DNA of 64,000 nt from Chara braunii (taxonomy: Eukaryota > Streptophyta > Charophyceae > Charales > Characeae). The DNA lies in the NCBI GenBank assembly GCA_003427395.1, contig BFEA01000417.1:242476-306475 (forward strand). The letters are read 5' to 3'. Of the stretch, positions 1 to 11,289 are shown piece by piece. The notes below the pieces were generated by a model. That model did not search any database, was not told the origin of the DNA, and was given only the letters and a program-made list of their open reading frames with translations. Both the position numbers and the translations under genes were made by a program. Position 1 is the first letter of the stretch. Each line of letters opens with the position of its first letter.

Positions 1-4
1 AAAA

Positions 5-80
<76 letters not shown>

Positions 81-85
81 ATGAT
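1..85. repeat. (TA)n microsatellite
   Basis: A short A-run is followed by an almost pure TA dinucleotide tract running to about position 80. Confidence 0.95.
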
Positions 86-689
86 GAGTGTCGAGATAAA
101 CGATGTAAGAGTTTTGTGTACTAAAGAGTGATAATTGAGATCTTGTTGAGTCATCTACCGGTTGCTTGACCTAGGTTTTGATTATACGAGCATGTCGCTC
201 ATCTGCGGTCCAAACTTTATGAGCTCGTTTTTATGTTCATCTTTTAATCATGTCGGTTACGTTAAGGAGATTGCTTACATGTTACAATGTGATTTATCTT
301 TCTTCTTTTTCTCATTCTCTATCATCTTATTTCCATCTTCTATCTATATTCCTTTTTTTTTTTTTTTTTTTTTTTAAACATACTTCGGGGTAGGCTCTAC
401 TCGCGGTCAATGACCATCAAAAACGTCGTCGAATAGGTCACTGAAGCTCGCAACGAAATTTGTGTGTCTCTCTTTGAAGAATAACATTTGTTCCTCAGTG
501 AATTTTATTCGAGTGTTCTCTTTTATTGAGGAATTATGATGATTCTTTAGTGAATTTTTTTTTTAGACTAAGTGTTCTCTTTCATTTAGGAAGCACTACT
601 ATTGCTGGTGTCTCCCTTCATTGACGCATGTGTTGATGATTGCTCTTTTTAATATTGTGGCTAATGATATTTACCCTACCCCCAATATA
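86..689. other. T-rich spacer, no gene seen
   Basis: AT-rich sequence with a long T-run near 353-375. Frames here are short and rich in F, S and L because of the pyrimidine bias. I see no coding or RNA signal. Confidence 0.6.
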
Positions 690-1875
690 GTTTCGCTGAA
701 GAATACACTGATTTGTTTCAATTCTTTTTTCGGGTACGTTTTTTTTTTTTTTTTTGTCTCATTTAATTAATCCGCTTTAGAATTAATCGAAGATCACACT
801 TATTTTAATTCATTATTTTCTTTAGGTTCATCGAAGATTGTACTTATTTTCTTTCAGTTTTTTCTTCAGGATACTTTTTTTTTTTTTTGCGCACTTAATC
901 ACCTCCGCTTCGGATTCGTCGAAGATCGTACTTATTTTTTTTTCCTAATTTCTTTGGATACTTAGTTTCTATTACTGTCACTCAATTATCTTCGCTTCGA
1001 AGAGTTAAAAAAATCATTAATTTTTTTCATTATTTTTTTTNCNTNNTNTTTTTTTTTTTTTTTTTTTTTTCGCTCTGTCTTAATCACTCGCCTCATTNTT
1101 ACCTCATACCCCCAATTCGCCGAAGATTAATACCATTTTTTTTTTTTTCTTTCTTTAGTAACTTAGTTTTGTTTTTGTTCTCTTCCCCTATCATTCGAGA
1201 CCTCAGTTTCGTCGAAAATTAGTGTTATCAGTTTTTCTATTTCTTTTTTGTAACTTAATATTTTTTAGGTTCTCCTCCGCTCCCGCCGCATAGCCCCCAT
1301 TCACTGAAAATTAGTGCTATTTGTTTTTCTTTTTTTATTTGGTAATATTTTTTTTTTAGATCCTCCTCCACTCTCTTTTCATACCCTATTTTCGTTGAAG
1401 ATTAGTGTTATTTGTTTTCCTTTTCTTCCTTGGTCCTCTCTCATTATCACCCTCTTCTATGACCAAAGATTACAACTATTTATTTTTATTTTTATTTTTT
1501 ATAACTTTTTTTTTTAAGTCCCCCTCCACTCTCAACCCATACCCCCCTATTTGTTTTTCTTTTTTTCTTTAGTAACTTAGTTTTTTTCCCCCCCTCCTCC
1601 AGTCTCACCCGTTACCCCCCTTTCGGTGAAGATTAGTGCTATTTGTTTTCCTTTTAAATTTTTGCGCTCTCCCACTCTCACCCCCGTCTTTCCCCGAAAA
1701 TTAGTACTATTGTTTTCTTTTTTTCTTTGGTAATTTAGTTTTTCATAGGTCCTTCTCCACTCTCACCCATACCCCCTTTTCACGAAAGATTAATGTTATT
1801 TGTTTTCCTTTTTTTTTTTTGGTCCTTCCCCACTCTCATACATCCCCCTCTTTCGCCGAAGACTAGTGCTACCGC
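690..1875. repeat. Decayed pyrimidine-rich tandem repeat
   Basis: A unit of very roughly 60-110 bp recurs about a dozen times. Each unit contains a core like CGAAGATTAGTGCTATTTG, then a T-run with TTTGGTAACTTAG, then CCACTCTCACCCATACCCCC. Units differ by substitutions and T-run length. Ambiguous bases at 1041-1048 and 1098 lie in the repeat and suggest poor read agreement. The same motifs reappear at 39205-39380. Confidence 0.75.
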
Positions 1876-2364
1876 TATCATGTAGGTCAGTAAACTTAGG
1901 TTGTTGTCCACATATACCTGTCAAATTGCCACCTTTGTAGGTGGGCCCTACAGCTTGTAGTCACACATTTGTTCAAAAAAACTGTTGCACTGTCCAGGAC
2001 CGCTCCCTGCGAATGCTAGTGGTGATTGCTCTCATCAACACCCCTAGCATCAACTCAAGTTGTTCTGTTTTTTTTTTTTTAACTGCTATTTATTTTCTAG
2101 GCTTCCCGAGCCGCCCGGTGGGGCGTGCATGGTCGTGCACCCGTGCAGGCTGCATGGCCGAGCGGCTGCAAGGGTCACCCGTGGGATCTATTTTTTATTT
2201 TTTTTTAAAAAAGGTAGTGGGGGGCTATTGCGCATGCAAAGATGTGCCCGAATCCGCCTTTTCCATACATGTTCGCAACACTACTACTTGGAGGTTGACA
2301 CTTGCCAATGTGGGGCAGTTTCAGCTTGTGTAGCTACTGTGGCAGGGGTGTCAGCTTTCGCAAG
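1876..2364. other. Unassigned segment with GC-rich island
   Basis: The segment around 2100-2200 is GC-rich and contains short symmetrical words such as GTGCATGGTCGTGCAC. No frame shows codon structure or a known motif. A loosely similar GC-rich stretch adjoins the second copy of the pyrimidine repeat near 39080-39190. Confidence 0.4.
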
Positions 2365-2532
2365 GCACAACCCTGACCCCTACCCTTCTTTTTTTTTTTG
2401 GTCACGTTTACCACTGTCTGTTGAACACACCACATACAGTCAGCGACAGTCAGACTGACTCAGAGCACACTGAAAGTAACTGGGGCACAACCCTGACCCC
2501 GCAAATGTTTTCTTGTTTCTTTTTTTCCTGTG
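2365..2532. repeat. Direct-repeat partner of the inverted repeat
   Basis: GCACAACCCTGACCCC occurs at 2365 and again at 2485, 120 bp apart. Each is followed by a T-run, then a CCACTGT(C/G)TGTTGAACACA block and a CAGCGACA(G/C)TCAGAC block. The first copy lacks the inverted partner that the second copy has. Confidence 0.7.
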
Positions 2533-2765
2533 TCTGCCACTGTGTGTTGAACACAACTCATACACTCAGCGACACTCAGACAGACTCGGAGCACATTGAA
2601 AGTGACCTTAGTCTCTCGGAGTTTGTTTGAGTGTGTTCGGTGTGTTCAATGGATACACCGAACACACTCAGACACACTCCGAGAGACTCGGGTCACTTTC
2701 AATGTGCTTCGAGTCTGTCTGAGTGTCGCTGAGTGTATGAGCTGTGTTCAGCACACAGTGGCAGA
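2533..2765. repeat. Long near-perfect inverted repeat (hairpin)
   Basis: Arms 2533-2643 and 2655-2765 (111 bp each) are reverse complements with only a handful of mismatches, separated by an 11-base loop GTTCAATGGAT. Transcription would give a long stem. It could be a foldback/MITE or a small-RNA source. No flanking target duplication was identified. Confidence 0.85.
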
Positions 2766-2845
2766 TACTAACACACATTCTGACGTCAATGTACTCAGTC
2801 ACAAAATGCCTCAGGAGAGAGGCAGTCGAAGCAGCAACATCAACA

Positions 2846-2942
2846 ACGTAAGAAAAAGAAGAAGAAGAAGAAGAAGAAGAAGAAGAAGAAGAAGAAGGAG
2901 AAGGAGAAGGAGAAGAAGAAGAAAAACAACAACAACAACAAA
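2846..2942. repeat. (GAA)n/(CAA)n microsatellite
   Basis: About 25 GAA/GGA triplets are followed by CAA triplets. The Arg- and Lys-rich frame over it is an artefact of the repeat. Confidence 0.95.
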
Positions 2943-2954
2943 ATCTGCATCAGT

Positions 2955-3290
2955 TTGATTCAAGCAACTAATTCAAGCAAGTGAATGGACACAAGCAACT
3001 GACTTAAGGAACTCAACTGAATCAGGTAACTCTAATGACGGAACTGACTCAACAAACTCAACTAAGTCAAGTAAACGAACTCAACTATGTCTGACTCAAC
3101 TGACTCAACTATGAATTGCTGCAATTGACTGGAATGACTCAACTGACCACGCAGACTCAACCGACACGAGTTCAACAGATGACACGGCTACGCAGACTCA
3201 CCTGACTATGGTCCGTCAACTGACTCAACTAGCTCAACAGATACGAGTTCGACGGACTCGACTGACGCTACTGACAATGGCATGACTTGA
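2955..3290. repeat. Degenerate ACTCAACTG short-motif satellite
   Basis: The words GACTCAACTG, ACTCAACAG and GACTCGACTG recur every 10-15 bases with heavy substitution. The adjoining 3291-3540 shows nothing I can assign. Confidence 0.7.
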
Positions 3291-3546
3291 AGTACAAAAT
3301 TCACAGAACTGATCGAATGTACTTTTGGAATTTGTGAGAAAGAAGCCCCGAAGAGCAATCGTCAACAGTGAGGCCTCTAAGGCCCGCCCTCATCACCCGA
3401 GTGACCCCATTCTTCGTGGTTGTTGTTGTGTGGTGAAACACCCGCAGAATCGTCATCACTGAAGATCTCCGCTCTTCTCTTGCGCGACTTTGGAGCCTTG
3501 CTCCGCAGTGCTCGGGCAACCCGGACCTCGACCGTAGCGGTGTCGG

Positions 3547-3575
3547 TGCGAATACCCTTACAAGGGTATCCGCCC
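3547..3575. repeat. LTR-start palindrome, copy 1
   Basis: ATACCC and GGGTAT flank a TTACAA loop, extended by outer GCG/CGC pairing. The same element opens the LTRs at 17314, 25765 and 35265 (minus strand). Confidence 0.75.
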
Positions 3576-4502
3576 TGGTTTTTGCGAGTGACAGAAAATA
3601 AGTTCGATTCGGAAATTCTGAGTAAACCGCGCGAGTCGCGGCAACCTTTCGTTTACGTGGGCTGAAAGTTGACTAGAGTGTTTAGAAGTAGAGAGTGCGT
3701 GGGCGCGCGTGTGATTCTTCCGTTTGATTGTGCAGCCGGCTTAGTTGACCGGCCTGTTTTTTTTGCTATAGATTAAGAATAAGGAATGAAAAGTTTGTCT
3801 TTGTCCGACACATTTGACCAGTGGCAGGCCTGGCGTGCGAGGTGGGGTGCGAGACAGCCACGACGCAATTTGGGCAAGCCAACATGGATGCCTAGTGGTC
3901 GCGTGCTTAGTTAGAGGTGGGAACGAGGCACGGGTTGTTTCCCCAGGCCTGGGCGCTGCGCCGCATCATCGCTTATTGGGTTTCACGCAGACCAGTCCCA
4001 GGATTGGGCTTAGCCCTATAGGTTACGACACTGGACTTACACGGCGGAGGTACGGGGTTCGAGGCCAGCGGACGTCGGTGCAAGAGCAGCAGAGCAGCAT
4101 GAAGGAAAACCGAGGGGTTGAGGGCCCGACGGGGCTATCCCCCTCAATTTTATTAGTTGATCCGGTTGCGGGCCCATTTTGCAGGGTCGGGAGACTGTTG
4201 GTAGGTCCCGCCCTGTTTCCTAGATAATTTCCCCACTTCGATTGAAAAGTCCTCTTTAATTGTTGTTATTATTAATATTTTATTTTCTATATCTTTGTTC
4301 CCCTCGGGATTAGGCCAGTGCCGACCTCGAGACAGGAAGCGGACCCGATGATTTCGCTCAGTGGGTATGCCTATGGGTTGAAGTGCTACGGGCCGGTACT
4401 TGAACCCGGAAGGTGGGACCGGGTGTGTGAAAATTAAACTACTCGCCGGACCAGCTGAGTCTGCTTGGGACGCGAAGGGGCGCACACACTATAGTGGCGG
4501 AA

Positions 4503-4581
4503 GTCCTTCGGGGCATCGGTTAAAATTGGAATGATACAGAGAAGATTAGCATGGCCCCTGCGCAAGGATGATACGCATATA
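4503..4581 (+). pseudogene. U6 snRNA-derived sequence, 5' and core part
   Basis: The sequence begins with a plant-type U6 5' stem-loop (GTCCTTCGGGG) and continues through the highly conserved core, including GATACAGAGAAGATTAGCAT and GGCCCCTGCGCAAGGATGA. Homology stops after about ACGCAT, so the 3' end with its terminal U-run is absent. A T-run occurs only after about 30 unrelated bases. No convincing plant upstream sequence element was seen. It is probably a U6 pseudogene captured in LTR U3. A divergent functional gene is much less likely. Confidence 0.85.
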
Positions 4582-4741
4582 TTAGGAGGAGGTCCGACAA
4601 CCGAGCGTTTTTTTTTTGCTCTCTGGCACTCGGTTGTTTGACGGACCGCGCAGCGTTCGAAAGTCGGGGTTGACGTCAACACGGGCTGGACAACGGAGAT
4701 GATGGAGAGGGAGACGAGCGCGGTCAAGAACGCTTAGCGCA

Positions 4742-4935
4742 CTCGGTTCTCTGCGGAATCGAGCAAACTAAGAAGCGGATCGGGGGTTTGTGAACCGAGC
4801 GACGCAATTAGTGAGGCTAGTTTGACGTAAGAGTTAGTAGGACAGAAGGCAAAGGGAGTGGGAGGTGCGCGGAGAGTCAGGGAAGAGAGCGACAATGACA
4901 CTTATCTCACTCATCCCATCACGGGATTGGATGAG
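4742..4935. repeat. Array 3 hairpins, copy 1
   Basis: CTCGGTTC (4742-4749) pairs with GAATCGAG (4756-4763), allowing one G-T. CTCATCC (4910-4916) pairs with GGATGAG (4929-4935). The spacing of about 168 bp matches the ~178-bp periodicity of the clearer array at 33174-33738. Confidence 0.5.
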
Positions 4936-7110
4936 GTAGGAGTCAAAACCAAGTTTCCAAGCCGTTGCGAGTCAATCGGTGGAGTTAGTTTTGGCATTGG
5001 GGCGATCGTTTGGTTGATGCGGACGCTATGAGCTGGGCTCGAGAGAGGAGTTAGTAAAGGGGCGGGTGCACCTGACCGTTTTTCGGCGGCAGATTCATCC
5101 GATTTTACTCATTCTATCGACGAGAGCAGCGTGAGGGAGACGAAAGGTTGGAGACTTAGCTGTGAAGTCGACGCGTTGCTCATCATATCGATTGTGGGAA
5201 GTACGAAGAGGGTTGCGGGCGCGGGAAGTTTACATGTTTAGTTGATGGATCGTACCCGAGCGAAAGATAGGAAAGTCGTATATATTTCCATGTTCTAGCG
5301 GAAGATTCACGCCCATGTTTGTGCACTAAAGGAGCTTGCTGCTCGTCATGACGCGGCTCATAGTTGGCACCTAGCTCGACGTAGCGGTGCTCTCATCAGG
5401 GTCGCCTTGCTACCTCCAGCACCGCTCGCCGACTCGATCCCTGCAGCGCCCACCCCTACACATGTGTCACGATGACCATAACTGCGGGGTGAATCCGATC
5501 ACTTAGTATGGCTAGGGGGTGATATACAACGAAAGTGATTATGAGGTGCATTGCCGATGTCATAACCAGGATGTGGCGAATTGGAAACGGCCTCTTATGA
5601 GTGAGGATGCACGTATTAGGATGGACTCGTGATCAAGTGCGCTTATGCGGATTATGGGCTACGCGGCATAGGAGGTAAAAATTTACCTGGTGAGCGGTGG
5701 GCTGTCCACCCTATCGATGGAAGTAGCACGGGGCCAGCCACACATTTGAAGACTTATACACGACTGAGGGGCAGCATATGCTTTAGCGACTTTGCAGTTG
5801 GGTCGTTCGGTTTTGTTCGCTCGAATCCAGGGCTGCAGTGTGAGGCGGTGGGCCGTATGCAGGTGCCCTGGAAGAGGAACGCTGAAGAAGTGGTGGAAAG
5901 AAAGTAGTGAGCTGGAGGTTTACCTGTAAAATGGTGTGTTCAGACGAAAGTACGAACGAGAAGGAGGTACATGCACTCCTTTCTGATAGCTGATTCATCC
6001 GGGGTCTGGTTGCTCTGGTAAAGCAAGCGGTAAGAAGCCGGCCGTGAAATTGGGGACTTACCTTCTGTCGAAGTCGTTGCTGATTCCACTATAGGGAATA
6101 GAGAAGACTGATGGGGTTGTTACTAGTTGTTTGGTTCCTTATTTCACTGAATTCCTATTGTGTTTTTACTGCTGCGAAGCTCTGAAGAGCTCGTTGACTG
6201 CTGACCTGTTCAGGCCATAGTTGTTGTGGCCCAGTTGAAGGATGTTAGCCTCAGACCGCGCAGCTGCTATGCTACTGCGGTTATTGTGGCGTGCGAGGGG
6301 GGGGGCGGCTACGAAAGGTCACAACGTGCTGCTAATACTATGTCGCTGGGTCTTGAATGACAGTTGCTGTATTACTGTTGAGCACACAACGCTTTGCTGA
6401 GCATTGTGCTGTGTTTTGCGCTTCATCGGACTGAGTCGTGCCTAGTGTACTTCACGGTGCATTACCGCATATTGTTGTATCTTGCTGCGGCTTGCAGTGT
6501 CTTCTGCCACTGGCCTCATGCTTTTGCTGTACACCTACCGTGCGCTACTGTTCTTATCAGTAGCCGTGGAGAAGAGGAACAACAGCAGGCTATAGTTCGT
6601 ACCAGTTGCTGTGTTGTGTTGTGTACAACACAAGCAGCGGGTTGAGTTGTGGATCGTATGTTGTTGCGGCACCTTGCAGTCGCATGCAAAGGGCTGCGAG
6701 ACTCCGCAGGGTTATCGACGTTTCAAGTTGCTATGTAACAGCAATTGGTCCAAAGGAGGGGGGTTATTGCTGCGAGTTAAAGGTTCGTCAGGACAATTGA
6801 GTTCAACAATTTGACTCCGGGTTCACCAAACTGTTACATTGGCTGCCATTGCGGGGCCCTCAGGAGTATCAAGGCAACAAGGCCTTCTCCTGGGAGTTGA
6901 GTTTGTCCCTCTCTTGTATCTCGAGCGTCTAAAACCCCTTATCTTTTGTCCTTCTAGTCCTGATCTGAGAGGAAGGCGGCAGGCGGGATTGCAACCCGTA
7001 GGACCGCATCAAGTCTCTGTGGGGAGTCAACCCACCGATTGCGGGAGCTCTGCCGAAACTCAGGAGGAGTTCTGGAGGCAGGGATTTGAAAGGTAATCAT
7101 TGCTTCCCCT

Positions 7111-7118
7111 CTATAAAC
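7111..7118 (+). promoter_or_regulatory. TATA box of A-type LTR, copy 1
   Basis: CTATAAACCC is identical in copy 3 (minus strand, 52861-52870) and recognisable in copy 2 (minus, near 31765). Its conservation at the same place in the LTR suggests the core promoter, with transcript start near 7140. The hairpin arrays would then lie in the transcribed leader. Confidence 0.6.
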
Positions 7119-7336
7119 CCAGTTGTAGCCCCTATCTATATCCCTTTTTTATACTTTGACTGAATATGGTGCATGCCCCTTTGCTTTGACCTTTAGTTTG
7201 ACTTTAGGGACATAACCAGACTAAGTAAAAGAATGTATGTATAATGTCAGTTTCAGTTTCATTGTTTGACTGAAAGCAGATTGTGGGGTTGCATCTGGGG
7301 GAAGGGTAGGAGAAAGGAAGTATTGCATGAAGTGTG

Positions 7337-8069
7337 ACTGGGTCAATCAAGGGTTGAGCCAGTTCCATAAGTTTGGAAAGACCCAGTGCTATGTTTATTT
7401 TTGAATTGCCTGGAAAACCAGACATGTTCCATAAGTTTGGGTGGTCTGGTTGCTCTGACTTGTGAGGGCTGAGTGTGAATGACTTTTCAGGGACCAAGCA
7501 TGTTCCATAAGTTTGAGTGGCTTGGCCGCCTTGTTTTACTTGGGGGTTTTGTCAGTTTCTGTAGTTCCTGAACGAGGAGGTCTGAGCATGTTTCATAAGT
7601 TTGGGTGATTCAACCTCTTCCTGCTTTGGTTTTAAGAGAAATGAATCAGGTTGAGGACCATAAGTTTTGGTGGTCTTGGTCCAACGCCTCGCACCTGCTG
7701 GAACCAGAAGGTTATAACTTGGCTATACCTTACTACTATTATATCTATGAACAGGCTAGTCAGACAGGGTTCCATAAGTTTGGGTGGTCTGACTATAGCT
7801 TATCACCAACTGAAGAGAGTATGAATTAAGAATAAAATTGGGGTACGAAGGGGCAGACGGAGTCTTGAGCTGAAGACGATCGGCTCAGTTGTATGCTACC
7901 TCAAAAGACTGAGGACAGACAACTATATAGAGTTTGAATATTTAAACAGTTCAGAGCGATTAGGATGGCCTAGTCACATGCCCAAAGAAGAGGAAAGTTG
8001 TTGTGCCCTATATTTGTGTATATTTCATGGTTGAGCTAGACATGTTCCATAAGTTTGGGTGGTCTAGCT
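7337..8069 (+). repeat. Array 1: constant-loop hairpins, copy 1
   Basis: Seven hairpins share a loop close to ATGTTCCATAAGTTTGGGTG but have different stems. Stem pairs are ACTGGGTC/GACCCAGT (7337/7380, longer loop), AACCAGAC/GTCTGGTT (7416/7444), CCAAGC/GCTTGG (7494/7520), GAGGAGG/CCTCTTC plus inner pairs (7574/7614), GACC/GGTC with a shortened loop (7656/7672), AGTCAGAC/GTCTGACT (7758/7787) and AGCTAGAC/GTCTAGCT (8034/8062). The first five start 76-80 bp apart. Stem changes are compensatory, which points to selection on pairing, in RNA or cruciform DNA. Function unknown. Confidence 0.85.
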
Positions 8070-8339
8070 TTATGCCCTATGTAAGCTTGGGATAAAGGGA
8101 TAAACCATTGAAAGACTATGAACTATTGTTGTCCAGATTGACTTGGGGATGACAAGAGTACTTACCTTTGTGGTTTGGCCTGCATGTGACTGAGTGAGGC
8201 TACTACTTAGTTTGAGTTTCAGATTGATAGGTAGTTGCTTTAGTTGCTCGCCACGTGCCAGAGCCATAGGAGTTAGTTTCAATTCCTGCATTTTCTGAGC
8301 TGATTTGTTTTTACTTAACTTAAAGTCAATCTCTACATT

Positions 8340-8965
8340 TTCAGGTATCTTTTTTTTTTTACTTGGTCTTGTATAAATCTTGGTAAGACGCTTTTCCTAC
8401 GGGAAGCGCTGCCGAAATTTCTACAAAACCAAAGAGTTAGTCAGGTTTTGTTTTTTTCAGGGTCCAGTTCCTTTGACCTTTTGGCTTCGTAAAAATCTGG
8501 AAAACCTCCTTCTCTAAAGGGAGTGCTGCGTAAATTTTTGCTAGTTCAAGGAGTTGGACAAAATTAGACCTTGAAAAGTCAAAGTCATTTCAAATTATAA
8601 ACTTAGCTTTGTATAAAGTTTGGAATAACAATTTTTCTACGGGAAGCGCCGCCGAAATTTTTACAAAACTAAAGAGTTAGTTGAATATTGTCTTAGTTGA
8701 ATATTGTCTTAGTTGAATATTGTCTTAGTTGAATATTGTCTTAGTTGAACTAAGATTTCATATCTGAGTTCAGATCTGACTTAGTATAAATCTGGAAAAA
8801 CTCCTATTCTAAAGGAAGTGCTGCTTAAATTTTTACTAATTCAGGGAGTTAAACAAAATTTGACTTTGGAAAGTCAGAGACTATTTCTGTTCTTACATTC
8901 GGGCTGATATAAATTTTGAAAAGATACTTTTCCTACGGGAAGCGCTGCCGAAATTCCTAGTTTAG
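8340..8965 (+). repeat. Array 2: ~120-bp units with GCTGCCGAAATTT box, copy 1
   Basis: Five units begin near 8388, 8506, 8635, 8800 and 8928. Each has a TTTGTATAAAT-like lead, a small hairpin such as CGCTTTTCCTACGGGAAGCG, a GCTGCCGAAATTT-like box and a following GAGTTAG. Two hairpin types alternate: CGCTT/AAGCG stems and CTCC/GGAG stems. The same arrangement is found in the other A-type copies. Confidence 0.7.
8679..8745. repeat. 16-bp tandem repeat
   Basis: TTAGTTGAATATTGTC is repeated four to five times without change, which indicates recent slippage inside array 2. Confidence 0.9.
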
Positions 8966-11289
8966 AGGAGTTGGATTATATTGCGATAAATGGCGATTCT
9001 GGCAATCCACCTTGGATAAGGAAGGATGTTGCCAAAGGTCTATCTTTTTCTTGGGCACGTGCACAGAGATAGACCTAGGCTTAATTATTAGAAGAACTTC
9101 TATAAGAACGTGATATGAAGATTATTCATTGTGCGCTTATAAGCTTAGCTTGAGCATTGGTCTGCTTCATGTTACAGGTTCTTCTTCGAACGATCCGATT
9201 CAGGATTTTGGACTAGATTCAGCTTGATCCCATGAGGATCACCTTCTGTTATCACTGATAACAAGTCGGTTTCTGATTCGTCGGTTTATGACTCAATTCC
9301 AATTTACCCTCAATACTTAACCTAAAAGACTTTAGCTCTGGTGATTTTATTGTTTTGTTAAGGTTTCACCCGGACTTTTATTGAATGGTCATTTAACAAA
9401 GGTACTGAGTATTTAATTATGGTTGGTTGGACAAGAGGTTGGGGCTTGCATGGCTGAAGCGAGGGGTATGAGTATAGAGAGTGGTTGGGGTTGATTCCGT
9501 GTAGTGCGTGGACTCTTGTTTGACTCTTTGATGAGATTGCAGGTATGTTCTGTGGTTTGGATTTTGGATTTGAATGCTTGCGATCACACATATACATATG
9601 GCTGTGAGGAGTCCCACTGTGATTGTGAGAAGTGATGGTCACATACTTACCTCTTTTATATACATATATATGTGTGTACCTCTGTTGGATGTTCGCGTGG
9701 CCTAAGGGGCCCGTGTACTAAGGATTTAATTAGGGGATGAGAATGGTAAAAAGGGGAAGACCCCTCTATTTTGTTTGTATGCTTCTTGAAGAAGTCTTAG
9801 TCGGACGTTGGTCCTGGGCCGGGGTTCGAGGTCCTTGTCCATGACATCCCAAACCCTAGACTCTGCAGGGAAGGAACCTTCCCTTGCGTAGGGCCTATCT
9901 GCCTTTCCCGTCGAGACACCCGACCCTGGGGCCAGAAATGTCGCAGGGCTGAATGGCATGTCCTTCAGCCGTTCAATATCGTAAAGGGTAACCCCTCACG
10001 ATATGTTTCTTCAACCATTCAATATCGCGAAGCCGAAACTACGATTGCCGCTTATGACTATCATATTGATGTAGGAAGGGTTTGCAACCGCGCAACTTTA
10101 TATCAAATCTGGTGCATGACGTCCGCCCGTCCTAGTGTCTGGAGTTATGGGATCAAATAATTTGTATGTGTACATGTGTGTCCTCAGTCATGATAGGTCA
10201 TTGATGCCAACCGACAAGGTTACCCAAGGTTGTGATTTTGGGATGTGGAGGTCCTTCGGCCTATTTTTGCGTTTTAGAGTTATTATAGTTGGACGTTGTA
10301 GTCCATGACAGCCGTCGAAGTCAAGCCCCTTGACTCGCTTCTAGGCCCTGGGGGAAGGAGCTGGTCTCCAGAGCCATAAGAGACGATTGCCACCACAGGT
10401 ATGAGCATGTGTACCACCCACTCTCCGCAAGGTGCAGAAGAGGGTGTGACTCTCAACCGCACTTGGTGGTTGTCCAGCGTCGAGAGATTAACCCTCAAGG
10501 CGCGTGTCAACCGACACTTGAGTGTCGAATGCGACCCTCGAGACTAATGAGGACCGCATGAGTATGGGTACTACATAGTACGTCATCATTGCGACTGCTT
10601 GCGTATGCTTGCATTGCGAGTCGATATGAGTTAGCCCTGCGTCCGCGCGGGTTTATACTAAGCCTCGCGCGCATCGCCTATCTGATTTCCGCATCGGAAA
10701 GTTAGTGTGTGTGTTTTTTATGTTTCTTATAGTGTTGTGCGTTTATTTTAGATTTTCTTTTTGAGCCCCGCCCTTTGGTATCGCCATGAAAGGTTGCACC
10801 CATTCGTTTATCAACGGGTAGCAATTTTTTTCCTAGCGCTTGGATCTGACACTTGAGTTATGCCAGATACATGGCGCACGTTAGCAAGTGAGAACAGGGG
10901 AGGGGGGGAAAGACCCTGCTAGGCTTAACTTTAGTCGACTCTGTGAAATGACTAAGGGTAAAACAAAGGGCCATGATGAAGAAGAAAAGGGGAGAAAAAA
11001 AAAAACAAAAACAGAAACGACCATGAATTTCGTTGCGGCCGTGGAACAGGTGCAGCCCCAAAAGGTTATAGGGGGAGATGGGACTACGCCTGTTCGTTTT
11101 GAACAGGCAGCAGTCAATGGATGAGTACAACCATATACAGGAGTATCTGGCCTGAAAAAATGGTTAGGTACTCCTTGGGGTTGATGACCTTGGTTCCCCT
11201 AGGGGAAAACCAAGGCGTCGAGCTCCTGACCGTTGATCTAGATCGACACAAGCGGTTATCGGGTAGCTGAAAATTCAGGAATGAAAATT

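Larger units (their letters stand above)
3541..10780 (+). mobile_element. A-type LTR, copy 1 (5' part of a chimeric LTR)
   Basis: It starts TGTCGG with the palindrome characteristic of LTR starts in this window. From about 6839 to 10.7 kb it aligns with the reverse complement of 28.7-32.05 kb and of 50.39-53.15 kb, with the same order of parts: U3, TATA box at 7111, hairpin arrays, then a block around 10280-10700. The expected A-type U5 is missing. Near 10.78 kb it passes into B-type LTR sequence ending at 14836. No coding capacity is apparent. GGCTGCCATTGCGGGG at 6840 is conserved in all copies. Confidence 0.65.

Noticed and set aside
4503-4600. Functional U6 snRNA gene
   Set aside because: The conserved 3' end and terminator are missing and no plant upstream element was found.
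6839-6856. TGGCTGCCATTGCGGGG as a primer binding site of the A-type element
   Set aside because: Tempting because it is conserved in all copies, but the TATA box and the proven LTR ends lie downstream, so it is inside U3.
7337-8069. CRISPR array
   Set aside because: The constant part is the hairpin loop, the spacers are not of fixed length, there are no cas genes and the context is a eukaryotic LTR.
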